From Armatimonadota bacterium (GTDB lineage Bacteria > Armatimonadota > UBA5829): a stretch of DNA of 64,000 nucleotides. The position numbers were made by a program, and so were the translations under genes. The notes beneath the pieces are model-generated. The model was not told where the DNA came from. It was given only the letters and a program-made list of their open reading frames with translations, and made no database searches. The number at the start of each line of letters is the position of its first letter. Position 1 is the first letter of the stretch. The stretch lies in contig JAPLCU010000018.1 of NCBI GenBank assembly GCA_026392045.1, positions 1 through 64,000 on the forward strand, written 5' to 3'. Shown one piece after another: positions 49,646-59,346 of the stretch.

Positions 49646-50991
49646 CACAAGTTTCCAGTTGCCTTTCCCCGCCGCTTTATTGCAGTTTTGATGAGTTTGC
49701 AGACCATTTCGGCTGTCAAGGAAGAACCCGGTTCCTTAACCTTGCATGCTGCTGCAATTGCAGCTATGCAAAATAGCTGGCTTATGTAGAAAGTGCAGCG
49801 GAGGTCAACGTGGAGGCCGAGTGATTTCAACCAGCCCGGCAAATGGCCGCCCAGCACAGGCATTGGCGCGATTAATAAAGTAATGACCACTGAATAGATA
49901 GCCATTTGCACAGAGCGCCCGGCTTGGGTTGTCACTTTGTAGATGATCGTGCTGATTGCAACCCCTATTCCGCCATTCGCAAAACCGGTTAGGACATTCA
50001 CGATGGGTACCCCGATATATGCTGAATGCGGAGTTGAAATCCAGATCCATGCGCTCGCCATTGGCGCTGTGATCAGGGCGCAAAAGATGATAACCGGCCG
50101 GCAGCCATGTTTGTTGACCATGCGTCCCCAATATGGCGAAGATATCAGTATGATTATCCCTTGAATTGTTCCCAACATGCTAAATGTGGTGTAGGAGAGC
50201 CCGACACCACGCAACAAATAGGGCGCGTAGAATGGCCAGGCGATACTCTGCATATTCCAAAACGCCGCAAACGCCACAAAAGCCATCAGAGAACGGTTTC
50301 TGAGCGTTTGGCTAACCAGCCCCAGCAGGCTTAGATCGTGCTTTACCGATTTTACATCAGGTTGAGGAATATAAAGAATCGCATTCGCCACGCCAAACAC
50401 CATTGCAAATGCGAAAATCCAACCAAAAGCCGAAATCCCCGCGCCTTTCATGTAGTCTAAAAATCGGCCCTGGATGATTGCTAGAATTGCGGCAATTAAC
50501 CCGCCATATAGTGCGAGCCTGCCGAAAAACGAGCCCAGCTTATGTGATGGGATGAGGTCGCCTATCCAGCTTGCGCGCGCGTTATTCGCCAAATGCCCGA
50601 ATACGCTGATGAGAGTAAATACAGCTATAAGGCCAGTAACTTTCGTGCTGGCTGACGTGTGTTTGAGGAGAAATGGCAGAGCAATTACAAGCCCCCAACA
50701 GAATACTCCGGAAAGCGAGCCGATAACTGTCATTCTCTTCCGACATGCGCCCTTTTCGACCATCACAGCCGCCAGGAGCTGCACGAATACGGCATACATC
50801 GGCAAGGTGGAGAGCAGGCCTATTTGCTCATCGCTAGCCCCCAGCTTGATCATGTAGGCCATCACTATCCCGCCGCCGATGCCATAGAATGCGCACAGAA
50901 TCGACTGCGCATAAGAAAGCTTAATCGCCTTTGCAACGCCTTTTGGGGGGACAGGGTGGTCCCATACTAAAGAATCTTCTTCACCTTGCAC
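49642..50991 (-). CDS. MFS transporter
   Basis: 449 aa, about 12 TM segments. Confidence 0.9.
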   Translation of the reverse strand: MQGEEDSLVWDHPVPPKGVAKAIKLSYAQSILCAFYGIGGGIVMAYMIKLGASDEQIGLLSTLPMYAVFVQLLAAVMVEKGACRKRMTVIGSLSGVFCWGLVIALPFLLKHTSASTKVTGLIAVFTLISVFGHLANNARASWIGDLIPSHKLGSFFGRLALYGGLIAAILAIIQGRFLDYMKGAGISAFGWIFAFAMVFGVANAILYIPQPDVKSVKHDLSLLGLVSQTLRNRSLMAFVAFAAFWNMQSIAWPFYAPYLLRGVGLSYTTFSMLGTIQGIIILISSPYWGRMVNKHGCRPVIIFCALITAPMASAWIWISTPHSAYIGVPIVNVLTGFANGGIGVAISTIIYKVTTQAGRSVQMAIYSVVITLLIAPMPVLGGHLPGWLKSLGLHVDLRCTFYISQLFCIAAIAAACKVKEPGSSLTAEMVCKLIKTAIKRRGKATGNLC

Positions 50992-51245
50992 CTAACTGGC
51001 TGCTCCTCGCTCTTTTTACCGCAAATATGTTTTAGCGTTCAGAACTCGCGATTCCTCTGCGAGATACCCAAAAAAGTGGAAAGCGGCTAGTGGAGAGTCC
51101 GGAAGCAATTACGAATTGCAAAAATAATAATGTGCTGACGGAACAAAGCACTCGCCAAAGTCGTATATTTAATAAAGCACTTTATATAACAAAGCATTAT
51201 CAGGCAGATTGAACTTTGGTCCTGCCGGACTTGAGGAGGACGACC

Positions 51246-52622
51246 ATGAAAGTAAAGATGATTCTACCCGCGCTCACGGAGGCAAGGAGCCCCTATTGGA
51301 GACCGATCAAGTATTCTCTATTTCCACCTTTGGGTCTGGCAACCCTTGCGGGCTATCTGAGAGACGATGACGAGATTGAAATTCAGGACGAACACGTGGA
51401 GACGCTGGATCTGAGCGACGAGCCCGATCTTGTCGTGCTGGAGGTGTACATTACATCCGCCTATCGATCTTATGCAATTGCCGATCATTACCGCGCCAGG
51501 GGAGCCTATGTGGTTATGGGCGGGTTGCACGTAACATCTATGCCCGATGAGGCTGCGGCGCATGCGGACAGCATCTGCACAGGCCCCGGTGAAGACACAT
51601 GGCCCGTGTTTCTTGCTGATTTTCGCGCCGGTAACCCCCAAAAGGTCTACAATTCAACCGTGCGAACTCTCCAAGGACAGCCGCTCGCCCGCCGAGACCT
51701 TATCAAGCGGCATCTTTATCTGGTGCCGAATTCGCTGGTGGTATCGCGGGGATGCCCACACAGGTGCGATTTCTGCTACAAAGAGGCGTTTTTCAAGGGA
51801 GGGAATTCTTTCTACACCCAGACTGTGGACGACGCCCTGGCGCAGATCGAAAGCCTGCCGGGTAAGCATCTATACTTTCTGGATGACAACATATTCTCCG
51901 ACACCAATTTCGCCCGAGCGCTCTTCGACGGAATGAAAGGTATGGGACGAGTTTGGCAGGCTGCAGGTACGGTGCAGTCGGCGTTCGATCCGGGGCTTTT
52001 GGAAAGCGCGGCCCAGAGCGGGCTGCGCAGCTTGTTTGTCGGATTCGAAACTCTAAGCACAACCAATCTCAGAGACCAGGGCAAGTACCAGAACCTCGAC
52101 CGCGACTACAACGCCGCCATTAAGCGCCTACATTCGCTTGGGATAATGATCAACGGTAGTTTTGTATTTGGGATGGATGATGACGATGAGCATACCCCCG
52201 CGCGCACGGTGGATTGGGCGGTGCGCCAGGGTATGGAAACGGCCACTTTTCATATTTTAACCCCTTATCCTGGCACGGCGCTGCACGAGAGGCTTTCGGG
52301 CGAGGGCCGCATAACATCCAACAACTGGGACATCTACGACACCCGCCATGTGGTTTACAGCCCAACGCAAGTAAGCCCTGAAAAGCTGGAAAAAGGTTAT
52401 TGGCAGGCTTATCAGGATTTCTACAGATGGAGCTCAATTTTCAAAGGCGCGTTCACAAAGGATACTCTGCCAGATCGCCTCAGACATATTGCTTATGCAG
52501 GCGGTTGGAAAAAGGCCGAGTCCGTTTGGAAATGCGTGGTGCAGGCGCGGAGAGTCTCCAACCTGGTGCCGCTTTTGGAGGCAGTTTTGTCAGGATCAAA
52601 GCAAAAAAGCCCCAAAACCTGA
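51246..52622 (+). CDS. B12-binding-domain radical SAM protein
   Basis: MKVKMILPALTEARSPYWRPIKYSLFPPLGLATLAGYL; SRGCPHRCDFCYKEAFFKG; YFLDDNIFSD. Confidence 0.94.
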   Translation: MKVKMILPALTEARSPYWRPIKYSLFPPLGLATLAGYLRDDDEIEIQDEHVETLDLSDEPDLVVLEVYITSAYRSYAIADHYRARGAYVVMGGLHVTSMPDEAAAHADSICTGPGEDTWPVFLADFRAGNPQKVYNSTVRTLQGQPLARRDLIKRHLYLVPNSLVVSRGCPHRCDFCYKEAFFKGGNSFYTQTVDDALAQIESLPGKHLYFLDDNIFSDTNFARALFDGMKGMGRVWQAAGTVQSAFDPGLLESAAQSGLRSLFVGFETLSTTNLRDQGKYQNLDRDYNAAIKRLHSLGIMINGSFVFGMDDDDEHTPARTVDWAVRQGMETATFHILTPYPGTALHERLSGEGRITSNNWDIYDTRHVVYSPTQVSPEKLEKGYWQAYQDFYRWSSIFKGAFTKDTLPDRLRHIAYAGGWKKAESVWKCVVQARRVSNLVPLLEAVLSGSKQKSPKT

Positions 52623-52712
52623 CGAAAAGGCCTTAATCACACTCAATAGGAGTAATTCTGCAATCAATTCGCGAAGGAGCATGTGAGGCATGACCTCCAC
52701 GGAGTAAACTAA

Positions 52713-53243
52713 ATGTCCAGAAGCAGATCGAAAAACATCATTCTGCCGATTATCATATTAGTAGTCGCCCTGATTTACAGCAGGGGCGGAATTGGGCCGC
52801 GAAACGTGCGCCAAAGCGCATCGCCTAAAGGCTCTATTTCAGGTAAGTGTGTGGCTGTTTCCGATGGAGACACCATTCGGGTGCTATACGCTAACAGCGA
52901 AGTTAAGGTGCGTCTGTTTGGCATAGATTGCCCTGAGAAAAAGCAGGCTTTCGGCTCGGCTGCCAAGAAGTTTACCAGTGAGATGGTCTTCGGCGAAGAT
53001 GTGAATGTCGATGTTCGCGATACCGACCGCTACGGCCGCAGTGTGGGATGGGTCACCACTTCGGATGGCCGCGCTTTGAACGAAGAACTCGTGCGCGCGG
53101 GGATGGCCTGGTGGTATTCGGAGTATGCGCCTTACGAAACGCAGTTGGCGAGCCTCGAAAAGCAGGCCCGCGCAGCCAGACGCGGACTCTGGTCTGACAA
53201 AAACCCGACTCCGCCTTGGGAATTCAGGAGTATGCAGCGGTAG
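52713..53243 (+). CDS. Thermonuclease-family (SNase-like) nuclease
   Basis: SDGDTIRVLYANSEVKVRLFGIDCPEKKQAFG; VRDTDRYGRSVGWV; LVRAGMAWWY. Confidence 0.94.
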   Translation: MSRSRSKNIILPIIILVVALIYSRGGIGPRNVRQSASPKGSISGKCVAVSDGDTIRVLYANSEVKVRLFGIDCPEKKQAFGSAAKKFTSEMVFGEDVNVDVRDTDRYGRSVGWVTTSDGRALNEELVRAGMAWWYSEYAPYETQLASLEKQARAARRGLWSDKNPTPPWEFRSMQR

Positions 53244-53342
53244 GTTAGTTTCGGGATTTCCGCTGCGCTCAAATCCCGAAAAACCGGCAGCATCACCATT
53301 CCCTTCCCGCCATCAAACCATCGGACTATCGGACTATCAGCC

Positions 53343-53675
53343 CTACCGCACCTTCTGCCAATCCTCAAAATCCTCTGTTTCAATCTCCATGAACGGTTCG
53401 CCTTTGGTTTTGTCTTCGCGCTCTACGTGGGCTATGCCATCGCAAACACCCAAGAATGTGAAAAGCTCGCTCTTGGGCGATTTCACCTTATCCGAGCGCT
53501 TGATGCCATAGATGCTGGGGCCTGTGCTGGCCATTATGTCTCTGCGGATTACCGCTATGGGTTTATCGTTCAATCTATATACCTCCAGAATAATACCATC
53601 ATACCATAAATCAGAATTGTCCGGTTTATGTGTTAGATACGTGATTATCGTAGTATAGCGGCGGCAATCTGTCAA
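53343..53675 (-). CDS. Hypothetical protein
   Basis: 110-aa ORF; start uncertain. Confidence 0.45.
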   Translation of the reverse strand: MTDCRRYTTIITYLTHKPDNSDLWYDGIILEVYRLNDKPIAVIRRDIMASTGPSIYGIKRSDKVKSPKSELFTFLGVCDGIAHVEREDKTKGEPFMEIETEDFEDWQKVR

Positions 53676-53717
53676 ATACGAATAAAGTAAGAGTTCACAA
53701 ATAGTGTGTACAACGTT

Positions 53718-53830
53718 AGCATCCTGAGCTCCGTCGAAGGGTGCGGATAAGTCTAATCAAATGTAATTTCCCTGCCGCGTGCTTCGACGGAGCTCAGCAT
53801 GCTCACATTGTACTCATCAAGAGTGAGCTC
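53718..53830 (-). repeat. MITE-like element, family D copy 2
   Basis: Reverse complement GAGCTCACTCTTGATGAGTACAATGTGAGCATGCTGAGCTCCGTCGAAG... matches 46439 copy. Confidence 0.88.
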
Positions 53831-53923
53831 TTACCGAATAAACGTTCGATTGACACAGGCATAATGATGGGGTATGATAATCGACACAAGCAGCTTGATC
53901 GCCACATATAATGGAGCAAAGAA

Positions 53924-54343
53924 ATGCGAAAGGAAGCGTACCTCAGTAAGAGCGGTTCTACCTATGAACCTGCAACCCGACCCGAATCACATGCAACCAC
54001 GCGTGAGCGCTTGCGCCCCGTGCGGCGTCGCCGAAAGCGCTCTGTCTGGCGTAAGACGATTCTTCCGTTGTTCTTGTATTCATGTGTGATTGTGGCTGTT
54101 GTGTTTTTAATTGGCAGGATATCGCGGCCTTTCGTATTCTATGATAGAGAGATACAGGCCACGCAGAAGCTCCAGAATCAGGTTGATGCTTACCGGGCGG
54201 AAAACGCCGCTCTTGAGCGCCGAATCAAGTATCTTCAGACCCCCGAAGGGGCCGCGCAGGCGGCTCGCGAGCTGGGATGGGTCAAGCCCGGCGAAATTAC
54301 GCTGGTTATCCCCTCAGAAAAGGACAAAAAACCGAAAAAGTAG
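53924..54343 (+). CDS. FtsB/DivIC-type septum formation initiator
   Basis: Single TM plus coiled coil KLQNQVDAYRAENAALERRIKYLQTPEGAAQAARELGWVKPGEI. Confidence 0.85.
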   Translation: MRKEAYLSKSGSTYEPATRPESHATTRERLRPVRRRRKRSVWRKTILPLFLYSCVIVAVVFLIGRISRPFVFYDREIQATQKLQNQVDAYRAENAALERRIKYLQTPEGAAQAARELGWVKPGEITLVIPSEKDKKPKK

Positions 54344-54350
54344 GCGCCAG

Positions 54351-55025
54351 CTATTCGGAAGATACCCGATGCCACCAGGGCTTTCGCACGGACGCGGGTT
54401 TGCTTTGAGTGTCTGATTCTCCCGCCATTACCGGTTCAAGCTCCTGGATTATCTCTGATTCATGGTTTTCCACCGTGGAATGATATTCGGGCAATAGTTC
54501 GGATTCCACGCTGGACGGCTCATGCGCTTCTTTGCTGCTCCAGATGGAATCTTTTCGCCCGAATGCTTCCTGGCTCTCGCGTGTCATCTCATCTGTGTTG
54601 AGCGAAGGCGGCTCAGAGCCTTCGAGCCCGAGAACATCCCCGTCCTGGATGCCGCTCTGCTTGAAAAGGTCGTTAATCTTGGAGATTCTATCAGACCATT
54701 CCGCCTTTTTCGGCTCCGGCAGCGCTTTTGCTATCTCGTTGAACTCCACTGAGGTCAGCGCCATGGCTTCATGCGCGCGGTTGAGCATGATATTCGAGCG
54801 GTTGAGCATCACATTTAGCTCTCGCTGCCGCTCCAAGAGCATCATCACAAGCTCGTTGGAATGTTTTTCGCGTTCGTGTGAATCGACATATTGAGTCCCC
54901 AGAACTGCGCTCTTTTGCTTGAGCCCTTCAGCTCTGCGCAAAGCTCTGATTAGTTTTTCTTTTGTCTTTTCTAACTCTCTAATTAAATCTGCTTTGATCA
55001 AGGCACAATCCTCCAACACGAACAT
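54351..55025 (-). CDS. Coiled-coil hypothetical protein
   Basis: 224 aa; helical N-terminal half, acidic C-terminal half. Confidence 0.6.
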   Translation of the reverse strand: MFVLEDCALIKADLIRELEKTKEKLIRALRRAEGLKQKSAVLGTQYVDSHEREKHSNELVMMLLERQRELNVMLNRSNIMLNRAHEAMALTSVEFNEIAKALPEPKKAEWSDRISKINDLFKQSGIQDGDVLGLEGSEPPSLNTDEMTRESQEAFGRKDSIWSSKEAHEPSSVESELLPEYHSTVENHESEIIQELEPVMAGESDTQSKPASVRKPWWHRVSSE

Positions 55026-55284
55026 TATCGGGCAAAATCGCTCTCATAGCAAGCCCTGTTGATTAATACGCATGAGATTTATTATATTGTTCCGCTTATT
55101 ATGGACAATAAAACCCCTCCAATGAGAAATTTTAAGTGGATTGGAACGATGAGCTTTTGTGTGGGTAGAGCGTCTGTTCTTCGATATAAAACAGGAGCGC
55201 GATTACTTGCGAAGCGTCTGAATCCATGTCTGCAGGGCTCGGCTGACAATTCCAACCGAGCCCCTGTATAAGAGAGATAAGCAA

Positions 55285-56187
55285 TTACGCCCTGCGCCTT
55301 CTTATGCCGATAAGTCCTGCCAAGCCGCCAAGCAAAACGATGATTGATGACGGCTCAGGGACGGGAGTCATATCATAAACGAAACCCTGATAGCCTTCCT
55401 CCTCGTTCCAGGAGTAGCCGACAATATTGTTACCGTCGATACCTGTAGCGAAGGTGCTATACGCTCCGGGTGCATCCAGCGTCATCCAGGTAGCACCGTC
55501 ATACACAAAACTGTGGTACCCACTGTTATAGTAGTAGCCGACAATATTGTTATCGTCGATGCCTGTGGCGTGGGTGCTCGTCGCTCCAGGTGCATCCAGC
55601 ATCATCCAGGTAGCACCGTCATACACAAAACCGTGGCTCACACCACCTCCGGTGACGTAGTTGCCGACAATATTGTTACCGGAAATGTCCAAGGCATATG
55701 TGCTCGTCGCTCCTGGCTTGTCCAGCGTCGTCCAGGTAGCACCGTCATACAAAAAGCCGTGGTACCCGCTGTTGTAATAGGCTCCGACAATATTGTTACC
55801 ATCGATGTCCTCGGCGTATGTGCTCGTCGCTCCAGGCTTGTCCAGCGTCGTCCAGGTAGCACCATCATACAAAAAGCCGTGGGTAGCCATAGTCCAGTCA
55901 CGGTATAGTCCGACAATATTGTTACCGTCGATGCCATAGGCGTGGGTAAGGTCCGTCTCTGGCTTGTCCACCGTCTTCCAGGCTAAACCGTTGCATACGA
56001 AGCCGTGGTCGCGACCACTGACGCTGTAGACTCCGACAATATTGTTACCGGAGATGCCTAAGGGCATGGTCTCCGTCGCACCAAGTCCAGCCACAGTTCT
56101 CCACGTCCCCGCATGAGCAATACCACCCAGGCTCAGCAGCGCGATGGCTGCTGTTACTTGAAATACTTTCTTGATCTTTTCTTCCAT
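55285..56187 (-). CDS. HAF-repeat PEP-CTERM secreted protein
   Basis: Repeats HGFLYDGATWTTLDKPGATSTYAEDIDGNNIVGAY; C-term VPEPSSIIVLLGGLAGLIGIRRRRA. Confidence 0.92.
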   Translation of the reverse strand: MEEKIKKVFQVTAAIALLSLGGIAHAGTWRTVAGLGATETMPLGISGNNIVGVYSVSGRDHGFVCNGLAWKTVDKPETDLTHAYGIDGNNIVGLYRDWTMATHGFLYDGATWTTLDKPGATSTYAEDIDGNNIVGAYYNSGYHGFLYDGATWTTLDKPGATSTYALDISGNNIVGNYVTGGGVSHGFVYDGATWMMLDAPGATSTHATGIDDNNIVGYYYNSGYHSFVYDGATWMTLDAPGAYSTFATGIDGNNIVGYSWNEEEGYQGFVYDMTPVPEPSSIIVLLGGLAGLIGIRRRRA

Positions 56188-56485
56188 TCCGACTCTCTTT
56201 GGAGTCATTCAAAGTGTTGTGATAGACAAAAAGCCCCTGGCAATCCTGATATTGCTGGGACTTGTACGCAGTATAGCACTGATTTTCGGAAAGTCAACCA
56301 GTTTGCTCTAAAACAGTCGCATTTATTATTTGCGTGCTCGCAAGTTTAGTTTTTTAGAACTGTATATGTGCGTATAAGCAATAGGGTTCATCCACAAATT
56401 TCCCCATTGAGCCAGTGGATTAAGTGGGGTATTTGTGATAAAGTAGAGCATGAAAAGAAAGTCCGCTTGATTCGAGGAAATAATA

Positions 56486-57898
56486 TTGGACGATAATCAG
56501 GGATCGGCGATGGATTGCGGCAGCCGATCCACATATAAAGCACTGCAAAAGCGCATAAACGCAGCCGGTCTGTGGCGTATCCCAGGCGAGCCGGATGGTC
56601 AGCGCTCGCATCTCTTGGGGGCCGAGCCATTTTGCCTCAGCCAGGCGCAGGCCGAGCAGTTGGATAAGCTGGGCGAGGCGCTGCTGACGTTTTATAAGGC
56701 TTTCAACGACCTCTACCTCAAAGCTCACCAAGCATGGGTGAACAGCTGCCTTGATATTGGCAAAGGCGATGATCTGCTGCGCCATGCCGCTATGAAATAT
56801 CAGCGGCGGGCGCTGCCAGGCATTATTCGCCCTGATATTCTTATGACAAGCGACGGATTTGTGATCACTGAACTAGACAGCGTGCCCGGTGGGTTCGGTC
56901 ATTTGGATTGCCTTTCCGCCGCTTATGAAGACGCTGGCTGGGAGTTGATCGGGTCCAAAAGGGGGATTCGGGACGGTTTCGCGGGGATGCTTAGGAGTTC
57001 ATCGGCTGCGGATGAGCCCGTTTGCGCGATTGTTGTCTCGGACGAATCCGTGGATTATCTGCCTGAGATGACATATATTGCACGCGAGCTGCGCGAGGTT
57101 GGGCTGCGGGCGTATACTGTTCGGCCCAAAGAAGTGTTGTTCACCGAGGACGGCCTGTTCATCGAACCTGGGGGTGAGCGGCTGCGGGTGGACGTTTTAT
57201 ATCGGTTTTTCGAGCTTTTCGATCTGCTCAATATTCCAAAGGCCGAACTATTTGCGTATGCAGCGAAAAAGAAGCAGGTGGTGGTAACCCCGCCGTATAA
57301 GCATTTCCTAGAGGAGAAAATGTTGCTGGCTATGCTTCACAGTGATGTGCTGAGGGCATATTGGCTTCAGGCATTAGGCCAGGAAAACTATGCGCTGCTG
57401 ATCTCAACAACCGCGCCGACCTGGATCATGGACAATCGCCCCGTGCCGCCGCATGCCCAGATTTCGGGGTTCCGGTGGCGGGGAAACCCCATCAGGGACT
57501 GGCGAGAGATTGCATCGGCCACACAAAAAGAGCGCGCGTTGGTATTGAAACCATCGGGGTTTTCGCCGCTCGCCTGGGGCGCGAGGGGGGTCAAGGTCGG
57601 TCACGATATGCCGGAGGTGGAATGGGCGCAGGCGGTGGAAATGGCGTTGGCAAGTTTTGATAATGCGCCGTATGTGCTGCAGCCGTTTCATGATACGGCC
57701 CTTTTCGGGGTAAATTATTTCGGAGAATCGGCAGACGATATTCGGGAGATGAGCGCGCGCGTGAGGCTTTGCCCTTATTACTTCGTGGAGAATGATGGCG
57801 CCAAACTTGGCGGGGCGCTCGCCACCGCTTGCCCGAAGAACAAGAAATTGATACATGGCATGGCGGACGCTGTGATGGTCCCCTGCCGTGTCGGTTAG
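56486..57898 (+). CDS. Putative ATP-grasp-like protein next to a KamA-type radical SAM gene
   Basis: 470 aa; IIRPDILMTSDGFVITELDSVPGGFGHLD and ALVLKPSGFSPLAWGARGVKVGHD resemble ATP-grasp motifs. Confidence 0.55.
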   Translation: MDDNQGSAMDCGSRSTYKALQKRINAAGLWRIPGEPDGQRSHLLGAEPFCLSQAQAEQLDKLGEALLTFYKAFNDLYLKAHQAWVNSCLDIGKGDDLLRHAAMKYQRRALPGIIRPDILMTSDGFVITELDSVPGGFGHLDCLSAAYEDAGWELIGSKRGIRDGFAGMLRSSSAADEPVCAIVVSDESVDYLPEMTYIARELREVGLRAYTVRPKEVLFTEDGLFIEPGGERLRVDVLYRFFELFDLLNIPKAELFAYAAKKKQVVVTPPYKHFLEEKMLLAMLHSDVLRAYWLQALGQENYALLISTTAPTWIMDNRPVPPHAQISGFRWRGNPIRDWREIASATQKERALVLKPSGFSPLAWGARGVKVGHDMPEVEWAQAVEMALASFDNAPYVLQPFHDTALFGVNYFGESADDIREMSARVRLCPYYFVENDGAKLGGALATACPKNKKLIHGMADAVMVPCRVG

Positions 57899-57941
57899 CG
57901 CCATTCTCTGCACTCTTGCGGAGAGATAAAGTGAGGAAATT

Positions 57942-58868
57942 ATGCTTGAAAAGGTATCCGATCATATTGAATCTCTGATGGTTTATGAAGAAGCTATCCG
58001 CCGCCAGTTTGAGATTAGCAAAGAAGAACTGGCTCAGGATTTGCAGGGCAATTGCGACCCGCTGCATGAAGATGAATATGAAGTTGCGCCGGGGATGATC
58101 AACAAATACGGCAACCGTGTACTTTGTCTGCTCACGGCTGAGTGCGCCGCTTATTGCCGGTTTTGCACCCGTCGGAGGCTCGTTTCAAACAGCGGGCAGG
58201 GGCATGTGGATCGCGCACAAGTCAACATGTGGGCCGAGTATCTTTCGCGGCATCCTGAAGTGAGCGAAGTCATTCTTTCCGGCGGCGACCCGTTTATTGT
58301 GGATAATTGCATGTTCGGTTATGTGCTCAATACTCTGTCGGAAGTCGAGTCCATTAAGGTTTTACGGATTGGCACTCGCGCGCCTGTCAGCGACCCTTCG
58401 TTGATCAGCTGCTGCAAACTCGGCGCTATTCAGAGGGTGGAGCAGCCGGTATATGTTGGGATTCATTTCGAGCACCCGACGGAGATCACGCATCGGACCG
58501 TCAAAAGCATCAAGGACCTCATTTCCGCCGGGGCGATACTGTATTCTCAGTCGGTTTTCTTGAAGGGTGTAAATGACGACTACGAGACGCTTTATGAGCT
58601 CTTTTCTCGGCTTGTAGAGATTGGGGTGAGGCCGTATTACATTTACAGATGCGACCCTGTGCCGGGCGCGATGCATTTCATTGTGGAACCGTATATTGAG
58701 CGACAGATTATGACCCGGTTGCGCCGTAATCTTTCCGGTCTTGCCTGCCCGACCTATGTCATTGATTCGCCCGATGGCATCGGAAAAGTGCCTGTGCCAT
58801 TGGATTTTTGGGACGGCGACAAGGCAACCTATACCGATTTTGAGGGTAAGAGACACTATATAGAGTGA
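57942..58868 (+). CDS. KamA-family radical SAM, PLP-dependent aminomutase
   Basis: LTAECAAYCRFCTRRRLV (CxxxCxxC), ILSGGDPF, PTYVIDSPDGIGKVP (candidate PLP lysine). Confidence 0.9.
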   Translation: MLEKVSDHIESLMVYEEAIRRQFEISKEELAQDLQGNCDPLHEDEYEVAPGMINKYGNRVLCLLTAECAAYCRFCTRRRLVSNSGQGHVDRAQVNMWAEYLSRHPEVSEVILSGGDPFIVDNCMFGYVLNTLSEVESIKVLRIGTRAPVSDPSLISCCKLGAIQRVEQPVYVGIHFEHPTEITHRTVKSIKDLISAGAILYSQSVFLKGVNDDYETLYELFSRLVEIGVRPYYIYRCDPVPGAMHFIVEPYIERQIMTRLRRNLSGLACPTYVIDSPDGIGKVPVPLDFWDGDKATYTDFEGKRHYIE

Positions 58869-58912
58869 TGGCGGCCGCATCGGAGATTGCGCCGAACATA
58901 GGAGGAAATGCC

Positions 58913-59155
58913 ATGCTTAAACTTTATCAGGCTGAATGGTGCCCTTATTGCGCTAGTGTGCGCTCTAAAATGACCGCGCTCGGGATCACCTATATAAATA
59001 TCAATGTGCCGCGGGCTAAGGCTGATCGGAAGGAATTGACCGAAATATCCGGTCAGGCTGGGATTCCGACGCTTGTCACGGAGGATGGCACGGTGATCGC
59101 CAATGACGATGAGGCCATTAATAAATATCTTGAGGATAATTACGCCAAAGCCTAG
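58913..59155 (+). CDS. Glutaredoxin-family protein
   Basis: MLKLYQAEWCPYCASVRSKM (CPYC); ATG 58913. Confidence 0.9.
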   Translation: MLKLYQAEWCPYCASVRSKMTALGITYININVPRAKADRKELTEISGQAGIPTLVTEDGTVIANDDEAINKYLEDNYAKA

Positions 59156-59184
59156 CAGGGCGCGGATAAAGTCACAGTGATATA

Positions 59185-59210
59185 CTTCGGGACTGTTTTT
59201 CGTCCCGAAG
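59185..59210. repeat. Family F hairpin CTTCGGGAC/GTCCCGAAG
   Basis: CTTCGGGAC-TGTTTTTC-GTCCCGAAG; may act as terminator after the cassette. Confidence 0.75.
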
Positions 59211-59346
59211 TGTGAGGTTCTCAAGCGTGCTTCGGGGCGAAAAGGGAGCCCACGAAGCATAGTCCGGCTGATTAGCAGACTTTATCCGGAGGCTGCTAGC
59301 CTGATATATTTCATAGACAACAATCTTTTACAGAGGTAGATGATAG

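Noticed and set aside
53874-54089. 71-aa ORF starting MIIDTSSLIATYNGAKKCER (PIN-like start)
   Set aside because: Only a few residues resemble a PIN N-terminus and the frame overlaps the better supported ftsB-like ORF; insufficient evidence.
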